In this document: positions 1 through 11,675 of the stretch, in pieces | How positions within the stretch are numbered: the first letter of the stretch is position 1 | How the letters are laid out: every line of letters begins with the position of its first letter | NCBI RefSeq assembly: GCF_001457415.1 | Contig: NZ_LN881720.1 | Span: forward strand, 252,305 to 316,304 | Length of the DNA: 64,000 bases | Source of the DNA: Gorillibacterium timonense | GTDB taxonomy: Bacteria; Bacillota; Bacilli; Paenibacillales; NBRC-103111 | Direction of reading: 5' to 3' | Notes under the pieces: model-generated | The model's database searches: none | What the model was told of the DNA's origin: nothing | What the model saw: the letters and a program-made list of their open reading frames with translations, nothing else | Program-made: the position numbers and the translations under genes

Positions 1-1684
<1,684 letters not shown>

Positions 1685-1902
1685 TAGACCCCACAAAGTG
1701 AAGCAGACGCTGACGAAGCGGATGCCGAGTACTTTGCGGGGGCCCCGATAACAAGGGGACACACAGGTAAGAATGTTCCACGCGAGTTGCTTCGCATCCG
1801 GTTTTCAGGGAATAACCTTCCTTGAGCGACCTCGAATTTCGGGGTCCCCGAAAAGTAATTGGAGTAAGCTTCAGAGCTTCACTTCACTTTTTGGGGAAAT
1901 GG

Positions 1903-2019
1903 TTTGGTGATAATGGCGGAGGGGAACCACGCGTTCCCATCTCGAACACGACCGTTAAGCCCTCCAGCGCCAATGGTACTTGGACCGCAGGGTCCTGGGA
2001 GAGTAGGACGTCGCCAAGC
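1903..2019 (+). rRNA. rrf: 5S ribosomal RNA
   Basis: Complete 5S rRNA of about 117 nt beginning TTTGGTGATAATGGCGGAGG and ending GGACGTCGCCAAGC, with the conserved CCATCTCGAACACG loop near 1939. It follows the 23S gene after a spacer of about 220 nt in which I see no tRNA, and is followed directly by an intrinsic terminator. Confidence 0.97.
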
Positions 2020-2029
2020 ACAATCAAGT

Positions 2030-2056
2030 CTGCACACACCGTGCAGGCTTTTTTGT
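2030..2056 (+). terminator. rRNA operon terminator
   Basis: Stem CTGCAC / GTGCAG with a 5-nt loop followed by GCTTTTTTG, directly behind the 5S gene; ends the ribosomal operon. Confidence 0.85.
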
Positions 2057-2077
2057 TGTTTCAGGGCGAATTGGAGC

Positions 2078-2106
2078 TGGAGCGTGTTTGCAAACACGAT
2101 CTAGGT
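2078..2106. repeat. Palindromic repeat, copy A
   Basis: The segment around GCGTGTTTGCAAACACG is a near-perfect palindrome shared almost identically with 22615-22642, and more loosely with about 21703-21728. One arm has A where the other copy has C, so this copy is slightly degenerate. It lies in the gap between the rRNA terminator and the kinase gene; I see nothing else in 2057-2253. A small dispersed palindromic (REP-like) element or a remnant of a transposon end is possible. Confidence 0.6.
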
Positions 2107-2253
2107 GATCGAAAGCGAGAAGCGGAGCTGCCTGCTGATGAAAAAAATGTCGAAAATGCGAGTTTCCTGCCAGTTTGGGCTTGAACATCCCTCCGATGGA
2201 TTCTATGATGGATAAGTACTTCTAAGCGGAAACGAGCGAATTGAGGGCGAACG

Positions 2254-4230
2254 ATGACAGCATGGAAACGATACCTAACAGCAGTAATGCTCGTAGCCGT
2301 TCTGATTCTCGTGTTTCTGTATCGAGCGGGTCAGCTGGAACCGAACTGGGTAATCCATGGAGAGCTTGATTTGGAAGCAGCCGGCTTTACCGCTTCATCC
2401 CCTATGGCCCTGAACGGAGATTGGGAGTTTTATTGGGGAAAGCTTCTACAGCCCGAGGATTTCGCAGCTGGCAGGCAGGGAGAGCCTGCCTGGATGAAGG
2501 TTCCGGGGAACTGGACGAAGGACACGGACGGACATTCCTATCCGAACACCGGGCTTGCAACCTATCGACTTACCCTACATCACGTTCCGGCAGATGGGAT
2601 GTTCGGCATTAAGAAAGAGAGCATCCGCAACGCAAGTCGCATTTACGTGAATGGGAAGCTCGTGATGGAGAACGGCTCTTTTACCGAACAGGCCATCATC
2701 AAAGAAAGCAACTACCCGCAAACCGCTGCCTTCGAGCTGCCGTCGGAAACGGCCGACATTATTGTCCAGGTCGCTAACCATCAATATATTAGGGGAGGAA
2801 TCGCCAGTCCGATTCTGCTGGGCAGTCGGGAAGCGATCGTCCTCCACAATAACCGTCATATGCTGGGTGAGACTTTTGCCGCTTCTTTGCTTTTCTCGAT
2901 CGGGCTTTTTTATCTGCTGCTCTATGTCGGGTCTTCTCATTTTCGCAGGAAGGAACTGGCGATATTGCCCTTTGGGCTTACTTGTCTGTTTTCGATGGTG
3001 ATGCTTGGCTATCTCAGTCAGCGCATTATTGCACGTATTTTTCCGCAGATCAGCTATGAAACTCTCTTTCGCCTCGGTCATATTGCCACCTACTGCAGCA
3101 TGATCTCCCTGGTCCTCATCATTCATCGAACTCATGTGCTCTTTCTTTCGAGAAGGGTGAAGCAGGCGATAACTGTGGTGTATGCAGGATGCATTCTTTG
3201 CGTGGTTGTTTCGCCTCCGACGATCTTTATCCAGCTTGCTGGGTATATGGGTGTAATGAACGGAATTGTCATTCTCGGTGTGTTCATATCGGTGCTGGTA
3301 AGCTTCTACCGCCAGAAAACTCCCGTGGAGCCGGGTGTACATGCGGCACTGGTAGCTGCCTTGTTTTGTGTGAGCGTCTATACGGTGGACGTTGGGTTGT
3401 ACAGCATGGGCCTCAAGCCGAATATGAACATCGGGATAGCGTTTCTTGTGCTGTATTCCTTAAGCTTGGCCGTATTGGTGATCGTCCGCTACTATTTAAT
3501 GTTCCAGAATAACGAGCGGGTGTCCCTTCAGCTTGGACAGAGCCTACAAAATCTGAACGAAGCGGAGAGGCGTTCGCGTCAGAGTGAATCGGCCTTCTTG
3601 CAGGCGCAGATCAAGCCGCATTTTCTCTTCAATGCCTTGAACAGCGTCATCAGCCTCTGCTACATAAACGGAGCTCAAGCAGCGGAGCTTCTCCAGAAGC
3701 TTTCCGGCTACCTCCACCAATCCTTTGACATGGACGTAAGCTCCGAATTTGTCACGGTCCGAAAAGAGCTGGAGCTGATCCGTCTCTTTGTCGATATCGA
3801 ACAGGTCCGTTTTGGAGCGCGGCTGCACATGGAGTATGACATTGATCCCGAAGCCCTTGATGTCCGAGTCATTCCGCTTGTGATCGAGCCCCTTGTTGAA
3901 AATGCCATTCGGCATGGAGTCATGGGCAATCGAGAGGGCGGAGTGATCAAGCTGACCCTCCGCCGCGAACGGGACTGGCTGCACGTATCCGTGGAGGATA
4001 ACGGCAAAGGGATAAGCCGGCAGCAGGTGGAGTCGATTCAAGGCGGTTCCGGCAAGCTGGAGAGAGCGGAAGGCAATGGGATCGGCCTCGTCAATATCAA
4101 TGGGCGATTGCGAGAGTTTTACGGCACGCAGCTGCATTTCGAGACGGGGAATGGCGGAACCCGGGTTACGTTTGCCATCCCGGTCGAGGAGAAGGAGGAA
4201 CGAGATGATTCGAGCGATACTTGTGGATGA
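2254..4230 (+). CDS. Sensor histidine kinase, 7TMR-DISM type with LytS-like kinase core
   Basis: A 658-aa membrane kinase. An N-terminal membrane anchor (about residues 7-25) is followed by an extracellular beta-sandwich region resembling 7TMR-DISM sensor domains (about 45-195), a run of about seven hydrophobic helices (about 205-415), then a kinase core of the LytS/YehU class: motif QAQIKPHFLFNALNSV with phospho-accepting His near 456, N-box PLVENAIRHG near 546 and G-box VEDNGKGIS. It starts at ATG 2254 behind GAGGGCGA. The stop lies 26 bp inside the following response-regulator gene, so the two are translationally coupled and very probably partners. The signal sensed cannot be read; carbohydrate-like ligands are known for some DISM domains. 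Confidence 0.9.
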   Translation: MTAWKRYLTAVMLVAVLILVFLYRAGQLEPNWVIHGELDLEAAGFTASSPMALNGDWEFYWGKLLQPEDFAAGRQGEPAWMKVPGNWTKDTDGHSYPNTGLATYRLTLHHVPADGMFGIKKESIRNASRIYVNGKLVMENGSFTEQAIIKESNYPQTAAFELPSETADIIVQVANHQYIRGGIASPILLGSREAIVLHNNRHMLGETFAASLLFSIGLFYLLLYVGSSHFRRKELAILPFGLTCLFSMVMLGYLSQRIIARIFPQISYETLFRLGHIATYCSMISLVLIIHRTHVLFLSRRVKQAITVVYAGCILCVVVSPPTIFIQLAGYMGVMNGIVILGVFISVLVSFYRQKTPVEPGVHAALVAALFCVSVYTVDVGLYSMGLKPNMNIGIAFLVLYSLSLAVLVIVRYYLMFQNNERVSLQLGQSLQNLNEAERRSRQSESAFLQAQIKPHFLFNALNSVISLCYINGAQAAELLQKLSGYLHQSFDMDVSSEFVTVRKELELIRLFVDIEQVRFGARLHMEYDIDPEALDVRVIPLVIEPLVENAIRHGVMGNREGGVIKLTLRRERDWLHVSVEDNGKGISRQQVESIQGGSGKLERAEGNGIGLVNINGRLREFYGTQLHFETGNGGTRVTFAIPVEEKEERDDSSDTCG

Positions 4231-5200
4231 CGAGGCGTTGGGACTTGCTCTTCTACGGCGGCTTCTGGAGGATACCGAGCAGGTGGAGATTGTCGGTGAA
4301 TACACGGATCCGGATACAGCCCTTCGCGAAATCCCCCTCCTCTCGGCCGATGTCGTTTTCCTTGATGTCGAAATGCCGGAGAAGGATGGAATCAGCCTGG
4401 GGACGGAGCTTTTGGAAGCGGATGTGGAGCTGGAGATCGTCTTTGTCACGGCATACGAGCGCTACGCCGTACAGGCGTTTAAATTAAATGCGATTCATTA
4501 CCTGTTGAAGCCGGTTAACCCGGATGCGATTGCAGACACGCTCTCTCGCATCGTTAAGAAAAAGCCGCAAGCGGTGCGCCCGCAGCAAGCGCCGGTGAGC
4601 TTGAGATTATTTGGAGATATCGGATTTTGGAAAAAGGATACTCCTCTGAAAGTGAATTGGATCACCTCTAAGGTGGAAGAGCTGTTTGCCCTGCTCGTCA
4701 GTGAGCGGGGGGGAGGGATCAGCAAATGGCGAATCATGGATCTCCTGTGGCAGGAGCTTGACCCGCATAAAGCGCAGCAAAATCTCTATACCACCGTATT
4801 CCGGCTGAAAAAGGCGCTCAAAGAAGCCGATATCCGTGCTTCGGTTGAAAACGAAACGGGCGTTTACCGGATTGTGCTGGAGGGCGTATCCAGCGATCTG
4901 GCTGAATTTGAACGGGAAGAAGAAAGGAACGGCTCCTTTGAGGAGTGGACGGCGGAAGAAACGGAGAAGGCGCTTGGCCTCTACCAAGGGGATTTGTTTG
5001 GGGAACGGGCATACCCTTGGAGCTTGTGGAGGCGAGACTTGTGTTATAACCGCTTTTTCGGTCTTCTCAAACGCGCGCTCTCTCATTATGCAGCGGCGGG
5101 AAACCGCGGAGGGGCCAAACGGCTGCTGCTGCAGAAGCTCCCTCTCCTCCAAGAGGAAGACGCAAAAGATGTAAATGACTTTTATCACAAATATTTTTGA
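4205..5200 (+). CDS. Response regulator with BTAD (SARP-like) output domain
   Basis: A 331-aa transcription regulator. Residues 1-120 form a receiver domain (acidic pair D8/D9, phospho-acceptor D54 in FLDVEMPEKDG, conserved T-A-Y near 83-85, K in LLKPVNP). Residues about 140-230 look like a winged-helix DNA-binding domain, and the rest a bacterial transcriptional activator (BTAD) helical domain, as in SARP-like regulators. ATG 4205 is preferred over upstream in-frame starts because GGAGAAGGAGG precedes it closely. It overlaps the kinase gene. A terminator follows at 5241, so the large SLH gene downstream is probably a separate unit, possibly a target; that link is inference. Confidence 0.88.
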   Translation: MIRAILVDDEALGLALLRRLLEDTEQVEIVGEYTDPDTALREIPLLSADVVFLDVEMPEKDGISLGTELLEADVELEIVFVTAYERYAVQAFKLNAIHYLLKPVNPDAIADTLSRIVKKKPQAVRPQQAPVSLRLFGDIGFWKKDTPLKVNWITSKVEELFALLVSERGGGISKWRIMDLLWQELDPHKAQQNLYTTVFRLKKALKEADIRASVENETGVYRIVLEGVSSDLAEFEREEERNGSFEEWTAEETEKALGLYQGDLFGERAYPWSLWRRDLCYNRFFGLLKRALSHYAAAGNRGGAKRLLLQKLPLLQEEDAKDVNDFYHKYF

Positions 5201-5240
5201 CGAGATTCGCTAAGAATAGTGAACAACTTTGGTCCTATAA

Positions 5241-5281
5241 GCGAGGGAAAACCTTATTCTATAAGGGTTTTTCTCGCTTTC
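5241..5281 (+). terminator. Terminator behind the two-component operon
   Basis: Hairpin with arms GCGAGGGAAAACCTTA and TAAGGGTTTTTCTCGC around a short loop, then TTTC; separates the regulator gene from the SLH gene. Confidence 0.75.
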
Positions 5282-5363
5282 TTCAGTTGCGAACGTGTAA
5301 GAATCTTGTAAGCCGGTTCCCGATAATATGACAATATGCCCATACGGAACAGGAGGAACTAGC

Positions 5364-8300
5364 TTGAGTAGGCAAATGGTCCTAAAAAAGAAATTGAGCA
5401 TTCTTCTCGTCTCGGCGATGCTGTTGTCGCTGATTTCGCCTCTTTCCGCTCGGTCCTTGGCTTTCGCTGCTGCCGGTGAAGCCGGTATCGATGTAGCGGT
5501 TGCCCTTGGAAACAGCGGCCGCGATGTCAGTACGTTCGAGCGGGATTTGAAAACGGTGCTGGAGCAAGTGTACGGCATTCCCAGCAACCAGGTGAAGGTG
5601 AACGTCTTTGATCAAGCGAATGTCAAAGCGACGAACCCGAACAATTGGAAGACGTATGATCATTATTACAACAAGGATTACCCGACGAACGGCAGTGTCC
5701 CAGCGGCCTGGGATGATCTGCTAGGCTTCCGACCTTATTATTACTACAGAGAAAGCACGACTCCCGATTCAACCAAGTATTTCACGGATATCAGCCCGGA
5801 TGACGAATCCCTGACGGGCACGTACTTCCGTTCGAAGCATGTGTATGCCAAGGGGGGAGATGTTCACTTCCTCGGCTACAGCGCTCCCGCCTACAAGGAT
5901 TTTATGCTGTACCCCGATACGAGCAAATGGGAGAAGTCGATCACCTTTACGCTAAGTGAAGGGAAAATCGATGTCCACACGCTGGAGGGTGCCGGGTTCC
6001 TGTTCAATACGGAGATCACGGCTAGCGGTAAGATGAACGGCTATCTGGTTCTCTATGATTACAACGCTCCCGCTCAATGGCCGGATTATGATGAGAACTA
6101 CATCGTGACGGCTTATCATCCCAACGTCAAACTGTACAAGCTGGCGAATGTGGATGTCGCACAGTTCCATAACGCGACCGGCGGCACGATCAGCACCATA
6201 GCCGGCGTGCAATTGCTGAAGACAAAGCCCAGCCTGAGCACCTCATCCATCAAGAACATCTCGATGGATGTTACGTCGACCAGCCTGAAGTTCGTGGAGA
6301 ACGGGCAGACGATTTTTGACACCAAGGGAGCCGATAGCGATGTGGTGATTTCGGCTTCGAATGGCTACGGTTTCGGACCGCTGGTCAGCTATGTGGCCCA
6401 CGGCTGCACCATTTTGACGTATTTCACCTTCAAAAACATCAGCATGACGAGCAACAAGACGCAAACCTTCGGCGAACTCGTCCGCAACCCGGAATGGGAA
6501 GACGGAACCGATCGGTATCTCGTCAACTTCACGGATACGGTAGAGCCGGATTTCACATCAAGCTCCGATACTCGCAGCGAAGTCTTGTACCGTTTGAGCA
6601 AGGATGACGTGCATTACATCGGCGTAGGTCAGGATGAGCCGACCCTGCGCGACGAAACGGATAAGCTGATCCAGGACAATGATGGAAAAGGGACGTTCAT
6701 TTCGGACGAAGACTATCAGAAATCGGTTGAAGCCATTGCCAGCTACATCGCCGCGAACCGCAAGGCGGTTCAAGACAGCGGCACGCCGGTGGCTTCCATC
6801 GTCTACACCCCGGAGAATGGCCTGCAAAGCGAGTCTTTTGATCCCGAAGGGGGAACGCTGAGCGAGCTGTGGAAGTGGAAAACCGTCGGGCAGTCCGATT
6901 ACGGCTGGACCTTCGGTAAGCCGGATACCGTGACCGACTTCGTGTACGCGAACGGCTATTACCTCGTCCAGCTTCAAGTAGTGGACAACGACCAAAAGTG
7001 GAGCAAGCCGGATGTAAAATACTTGTCACAGAACGGGCTGGCTCTTCCGGTTGCGGAATTTACCCTGCCGGACAAGGTGCTCAAGCATCATGAAGGCGAA
7101 ACTTCCATTACCCTGCGGCAACAATCCTTCCATCCTGCAGGAGTGGCCATCGACGAGTATTCCTGGAAGATCTATGATTCCATGGGCAACGAGGTCTATT
7201 CCAGCAGCCTTTCGGAACCGACTGTCGATGTCAGCGGATTACCCACGGATACGTATACCGTTAAGCTGAGCGTGAAGTCCGGCAATAGCTGGTCATCGCC
7301 CTACTCGCAAAAGCTGACGGTCATCAATGACCAGTCGGCACCGCAAATTGAAACGACCGCTGCCTCCAACAAGACCGTAACGAATGCGGTGTTCCAGATT
7401 ATCGACAGCGGCGGCAGCGGCATCTACGGATACCGCGTGAAGAAGAACGGCGGAGAATGGAGCGAATGGATTCGCGGTACGAGCGGCTACCTCGATGCCG
7501 GAACCTGGAGCTCTTACGAGATCGAAGCGAAGGATGAAGCGGGAAATGTTAGCCCGATCCTTACCTTAACGAACCTCGTGATTGTGGATACGAAGCCCCC
7601 GGTCATCGTTTCTGCCGGATTTGAGAGCATCAGCAAGACCGGAGCTGTCCTGTCCGCTACCGGTGATGAAGGCGGCAAGCTTTATTACGTAGTTGTTCCG
7701 AAGGGAGCGCCCGCCCCTACGAAGGAACAGGTGAAGAATGGGCAGGACGCGGCCGGCGAACCGGTAAACTCCGGCAGCGCGACCGCGAGCCCCAATACGG
7801 CGGCAACAACCGCAGTATCCGGACTCGCTCCGGGAACGGACTATGAGGTCTATGTAGTAGCGGAGGATGCAGCGGGCAATCTTTCCACCCCGCAGGTGCT
7901 GAGTCTCACCACGGCGCCGCTCGTGATCCCGTCTCTGACGGCCGAGCTTGCTCAAGTAAATCAGCGCGATGTGCAAGTGAAGGCAACGAGCACCGAAGCC
8001 GGTGTGGTCTACTATGTTCTCGTTGCTAAAGATGCGGAAGCACCGAGCAAGGAACAGATCATCGCCGGATTGAACGGCGAAGGCAAGGCAGCGCTTGCCG
8101 CAGAATCGGCACCGCTTCAAGCCGGAGTAACGCAAACGGTAACGGTCGACGGGCTTACGGTTGAGACCGCTTATGATCTCTATGTCGTCGTCCTGAACAG
8201 CGATGGAGATGCCTCCTCCGACGTAACCAAGCTCAGCTTTGAGACGCTGGACAACCATCGGGAGCTGGCGGAAGCGGATGCGGCTTCATTGAAGATCGGC

Positions 8301-10820
8301 TATCTGGGGAAAGACAATGAGAATCTCGTTACCCAACAGCTCCAGCTTCCCGTACTTGGCGGGAACGGCAGCGACATAACCTGGACGAGCAGCAACCCCG
8401 AGGTGATCTCCGCAAGCGGAGAATTCACCAAGCCGGATGTCAACACGTACGTGACTTTGACCGCTACTATCAAGAACGGCAACGAGACGGTTACCAAGAC
8501 CTTCATGGTCAGAGCCGTAGCCGATATCGTGCCGCCGGAGCTTGTGCTGGTCGGAGAGAGCACGGTTACCGTAAAACAGGGAACCCTGTTCCACGAACCG
8601 GGCTATACGGCAACCGATAAGGTGGACGGGAACCTCACGGCTTCCGTCGAAGTGAAGGGATATGTCGACACCGACAAGCCGGGAACCTACTCGCTGATCT
8701 ACAGCGTGAAGGACATCACCGGCAATGGAACCGAAATCGTCCGGACCGTAATTGTCACGGCCGCCGTTGTCTCGGCAGACGCTATTATCCCTGCCGCTAA
8801 CGGGGATGTCTTGGCGGACGAGAAGGTGAACGGAGCCATTGAAGGCGCCAAGCAGCAAAGCGAGAAGAAGATTGTCGTTCGAGTGGACGAGGATGTCACG
8901 ACGGACAAGCCCGTTCAAGTGGAGCTGACCAAGGAACAAGCGGCGAAGATCGCCGACAGCGGACTTGCCCTGACACTGGAAACCCGAAATGCTTCTATCG
9001 AAATCCCGCTGACGCAGGACCTGCTGAATGCCCTGCCGGAAGGCTCCAGGCTGAAGCTGGTATGCGAGCAGGTAGACACCGCCAAACCGGGCAATGAGTC
9101 CCTCACTTCGAGCATCAAAGCCGGTATGAGCATTTATCAAAATCAGATCTATGATTTCAAAATGGTCGCCGTCAAGCTCGATGCTTCCGGCCAAGTTCTG
9201 AGCGAGCAGGTCATCCCTTCCTATACCGGAGATCAGGATATCACGCTCGGGATGATGATCGGGCAAGGAATTGCGGATCAAGTCTTCATGACTTTCTATT
9301 ACAACGAGGCAAAGGGAGCTTGGGAGTATGTGAGAGGCCAGTATGACGCGCAAACCGGGCGCATGACTCTTCTTACCCGGCACCTGAGCATCTATTCGGT
9401 CATGACCATGTCCCTGGAGCAAAAACGGGCGGAGCTGCTGAGTCTGGTAAACGGCGGCGGATTAACTCTTGAGGAAGTGCTCGCCATCCTGGACGACACG
9501 GATGCGGGCTTCCACCCAGAAGCCATTGCCTCCTACCAAGACTTCACCGAGCAGCACAAGGAAAATGTAGCCAAAGAAATACTGGCCGAAGCGCCGTACA
9601 CCGACTATGCCGATCTGGTGGACAGCTTCGACCGCATCGTTCAAGCTGAGAAGGACAGCATCGCATCCGATACCGTCGCGCCGGTCGTCACCCTCAAGGG
9701 AGAGGCATCCATCACCCTTTACCTGAGAAGCGACTTTGTCGATCCGGGAGCGACCGCGATCGATGACCGCGACGGAGACATCACCAGCCGGATCATCATT
9801 GTGGGGCATGTGGATACAACCCAAACAGGCGAGTATGTGATCACGTACACAGCACGCGACCAGAAGGGCAACATCGGTAAAGCCGAGCGCCGCGTCACTG
9901 TTATCGCTCCGCCAGTTCCCGTCTACACCGAGGAAGTAAAGCTGGAGGTTGTCAAAGGCAAGGAAACGGTGAGAGTCGCCGAGCTTCCAGCGGCAAACGT
10001 TCCGGCGCCTTCCGCGGAGGGCATGAAGCAAATCGGCGATGCGTATGTGCTGACCCCGGTTGCAGTTGGGGAATCCACGCAAGTGTCCGTCGTCCTTCCG
10101 TATGACCCCGCGCTAACCGGCGCAGAGGATTTCCTCTCGGTCTTCTACTATGACGAAGCGACGCAAACGTGGAAATCGGCAGGCGGAGTGGTCGACAAGA
10201 CGAAACATACCGTAACTGTGACCCTTACGGTGACGGGTGCAACCAAGATCGCGCTTATGGAATACACCAAAACGTTCAAGGATGTTCAGGGTCATTGGGC
10301 GCAATCGATCATCGAATTGCTTGCTTCCCGTCAGATTCTGGAGGGAGACAGCGCCGGTAACTTCCACCCGAACATGGGCATAACCCGCGCTGAATTCGCA
10401 ACCCTCGTCGCCAAGATTTTGGAGCTCCCGGTCAAGAAGACGGATACCGGCTTTACGGATGTGGCGGCGAAGGATTGGTACGCTCCTTACATTGCAGCCG
10501 CGAGGGATGCGGGTGTGATCAAGGGAGTCAGCGACACGGAGTATGAGCCGAACCGCATCGTCAATCGTCAGGAGATGGCGGCCATCATCATGCGGGCGTA
10601 CCGCAAGACGACAGGCACGGAGATTTCGGCGGAAGCCATCGAGCGGTTTATCGACTCCGACAAAATCGGCTTCTGGGCCTTCGACGACGTCTATGCCGCG
10701 AAAGCGCTCGGCCTTGTGGAAGGAAGAGGCGGGGAGGCTTACAAGCCGGCAAGTGAAACGCTGAAAGGAGAAGCCGCCGCTCTGATTTATCGCTTCCTGA
10801 AGCTCTTGAACAAGATCTAA
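5364..10820 (+). CDS. Very large secreted SLH-domain surface protein (DUF5057-like N-terminus)
   Basis: About 1818 aa. TTG 5364 is chosen because AGGAGG at 5351-5356 stands 7 nt before it; an ATG 12 nt further on is too far from the SD. A Lys-rich signal peptide (AFAAAG cleavage area) is followed by a long N-terminal region resembling DUF5057 proteins, Fn3-like modules (about 740-960), a bacterial-Ig-like module (about 970-1055), DUF5011-like beta domains near 1055-1130 and 1436-1513, and three SLH repeats from about 1636 to the end (FKDVQGHWAQ, FTDVAAKDWYAPY, FIDSDKIGFWA). SLH repeats bind pyruvylated secondary cell-wall polymer, so the protein should sit on the cell surface. The DUF5057 function is unknown. 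Its position between the rRNA operon and gin is not in the B. subtilis order. Confidence 0.88.
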   Translation: MSRQMVLKKKLSILLVSAMLLSLISPLSARSLAFAAAGEAGIDVAVALGNSGRDVSTFERDLKTVLEQVYGIPSNQVKVNVFDQANVKATNPNNWKTYDHYYNKDYPTNGSVPAAWDDLLGFRPYYYYRESTTPDSTKYFTDISPDDESLTGTYFRSKHVYAKGGDVHFLGYSAPAYKDFMLYPDTSKWEKSITFTLSEGKIDVHTLEGAGFLFNTEITASGKMNGYLVLYDYNAPAQWPDYDENYIVTAYHPNVKLYKLANVDVAQFHNATGGTISTIAGVQLLKTKPSLSTSSIKNISMDVTSTSLKFVENGQTIFDTKGADSDVVISASNGYGFGPLVSYVAHGCTILTYFTFKNISMTSNKTQTFGELVRNPEWEDGTDRYLVNFTDTVEPDFTSSSDTRSEVLYRLSKDDVHYIGVGQDEPTLRDETDKLIQDNDGKGTFISDEDYQKSVEAIASYIAANRKAVQDSGTPVASIVYTPENGLQSESFDPEGGTLSELWKWKTVGQSDYGWTFGKPDTVTDFVYANGYYLVQLQVVDNDQKWSKPDVKYLSQNGLALPVAEFTLPDKVLKHHEGETSITLRQQSFHPAGVAIDEYSWKIYDSMGNEVYSSSLSEPTVDVSGLPTDTYTVKLSVKSGNSWSSPYSQKLTVINDQSAPQIETTAASNKTVTNAVFQIIDSGGSGIYGYRVKKNGGEWSEWIRGTSGYLDAGTWSSYEIEAKDEAGNVSPILTLTNLVIVDTKPPVIVSAGFESISKTGAVLSATGDEGGKLYYVVVPKGAPAPTKEQVKNGQDAAGEPVNSGSATASPNTAATTAVSGLAPGTDYEVYVVAEDAAGNLSTPQVLSLTTAPLVIPSLTAELAQVNQRDVQVKATSTEAGVVYYVLVAKDAEAPSKEQIIAGLNGEGKAALAAESAPLQAGVTQTVTVDGLTVETAYDLYVVVLNSDGDASSDVTKLSFETLDNHRELAEADAASLKIGYLGKDNENLVTQQLQLPVLGGNGSDITWTSSNPEVISASGEFTKPDVNTYVTLTATIKNGNETVTKTFMVRAVADIVPPELVLVGESTVTVKQGTLFHEPGYTATDKVDGNLTASVEVKGYVDTDKPGTYSLIYSVKDITGNGTEIVRTVIVTAAVVSADAIIPAANGDVLADEKVNGAIEGAKQQSEKKIVVRVDEDVTTDKPVQVELTKEQAAKIADSGLALTLETRNASIEIPLTQDLLNALPEGSRLKLVCEQVDTAKPGNESLTSSIKAGMSIYQNQIYDFKMVAVKLDASGQVLSEQVIPSYTGDQDITLGMMIGQGIADQVFMTFYYNEAKGAWEYVRGQYDAQTGRMTLLTRHLSIYSVMTMSLEQKRAELLSLVNGGGLTLEEVLAILDDTDAGFHPEAIASYQDFTEQHKENVAKEILAEAPYTDYADLVDSFDRIVQAEKDSIASDTVAPVVTLKGEASITLYLRSDFVDPGATAIDDRDGDITSRIIIVGHVDTTQTGEYVITYTARDQKGNIGKAERRVTVIAPPVPVYTEEVKLEVVKGKETVRVAELPAANVPAPSAEGMKQIGDAYVLTPVAVGESTQVSVVLPYDPALTGAEDFLSVFYYDEATQTWKSAGGVVDKTKHTVTVTLTVTGATKIALMEYTKTFKDVQGHWAQSIIELLASRQILEGDSAGNFHPNMGITRAEFATLVAKILELPVKKTDTGFTDVAAKDWYAPYIAAARDAGVIKGVSDTEYEPNRIVNRQEMAAIIMRAYRKTTGTEISAEAIERFIDSDKIGFWAFDDVYAAKALGLVEGRGGEAYKPASETLKGEAAALIYRFLKLLNKI

Positions 10821-10890
10821 GCGAATAGGCGAATAGGCTCACAGGGAAAAGCAAGCACGAGAGCAACTCTCAAAAGAGCAAACACTAAAA

Positions 10891-10935
10891 GAGACCGGTT
10901 CCGAGGCACTCCCCTCAGGATCGGTCTCTTGCTGT
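10891..10935. terminator. Convergent terminator between SLH gene and membrane-protein gene
   Basis: Arms GAGACCGGTTCCGAG and CTCAGGATCGGTCTC. Read on the minus strand the stem is followed by TTTTAG, so it serves mainly the minus-strand gene; on the plus strand the T-run is weak. Confidence 0.6.
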
Positions 10936-10962
10936 GTGTGCCCGGCATGGGCGATACGGGAG

Positions 10963-11487
10963 TTACGGCATGTAATAAGCGGCTTCCCGCTTGCCGTAGC
11001 GAATGAGGCCTCCCGGCTTCAGCCGCAGAAAGACGGGAGCGAGCGCATAATGCGGCAGAATGATCCAAGCGTGGACGAGCAGGCCGCAGGCGGCATATTC
11101 CGGCGGTCCCCACACATAGATCAAGGCCAGCAGAGCGGCTCCTAGAAAAGAGATCTGATGCAGCATGCGGAGGCATCTGCGATAGGGACAATGTCCGTCC
11201 GGCAGGAATCCCGCCCAGGGAGAGGCAAACCGAAAGCTCCAGGCGTCCTGCGAGCGTCCGGAGAGTCTCCGATAGATCCGGGCGATCGTCGTATGCAAGA
11301 GCGGAACACCGATCCCGGCGGCGACGACGGCGTAGATGCCCGCTTGTCCAAACCGGACGACGAACAGCGCGCACACTGCCGCGAGCAATAGGGCGTAAAG
11401 GATGCTGAAGAGGCGGGGGACGCTGTACTTGCGGACAAGTGTATACTGATAATAGGTGGAATCCTTGGATAGATTGAGCTCGGGCAT
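10963..11487 (-). CDS. Predicted integral membrane protein of unknown function
   Basis: 174 aa, starting at ATG 11487 behind AGGAGGTCCCC. It has about four hydrophobic segments (near residues 27-45, 47-65, 110-128 and 132-150) separated by an Arg-rich cytoplasmic stretch containing HCPYRRC. I do not recognise the family. It is transcribed against its neighbours and has its own terminator. It occupies the place between the SLH gene and gin where B. subtilis has nothing comparable. Confidence 0.65.
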   Translation of the reverse strand: MPELNLSKDSTYYQYTLVRKYSVPRLFSILYALLLAAVCALFVVRFGQAGIYAVVAAGIGVPLLHTTIARIYRRLSGRSQDAWSFRFASPWAGFLPDGHCPYRRCLRMLHQISFLGAALLALIYVWGPPEYAACGLLVHAWIILPHYALAPVFLRLKPGGLIRYGKREAAYYMP

Positions 11488-11675
11488 GGGGACCTCCTGT
11501 CATTTCTCTACCTAAAATATCGGTTGAAAGAGTTCAAGGGAATAGTTTTCTGCGAAAAAAAGGCGTACAGACACCGGAAGCGGGCATTCCGCATACGGAT
11601 AAAGTATGTGAGTGAAAGTTTGAAAGGCAAAAGATATGGCAATCCTAATAGAAAACAAGAAAGGGGTGAACGAGA

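Noticed and set aside
8286-9422. 378-aa open frame on the minus strand
   Set aside because: Antisense to the SLH protein, with no start signal or family-like motifs.
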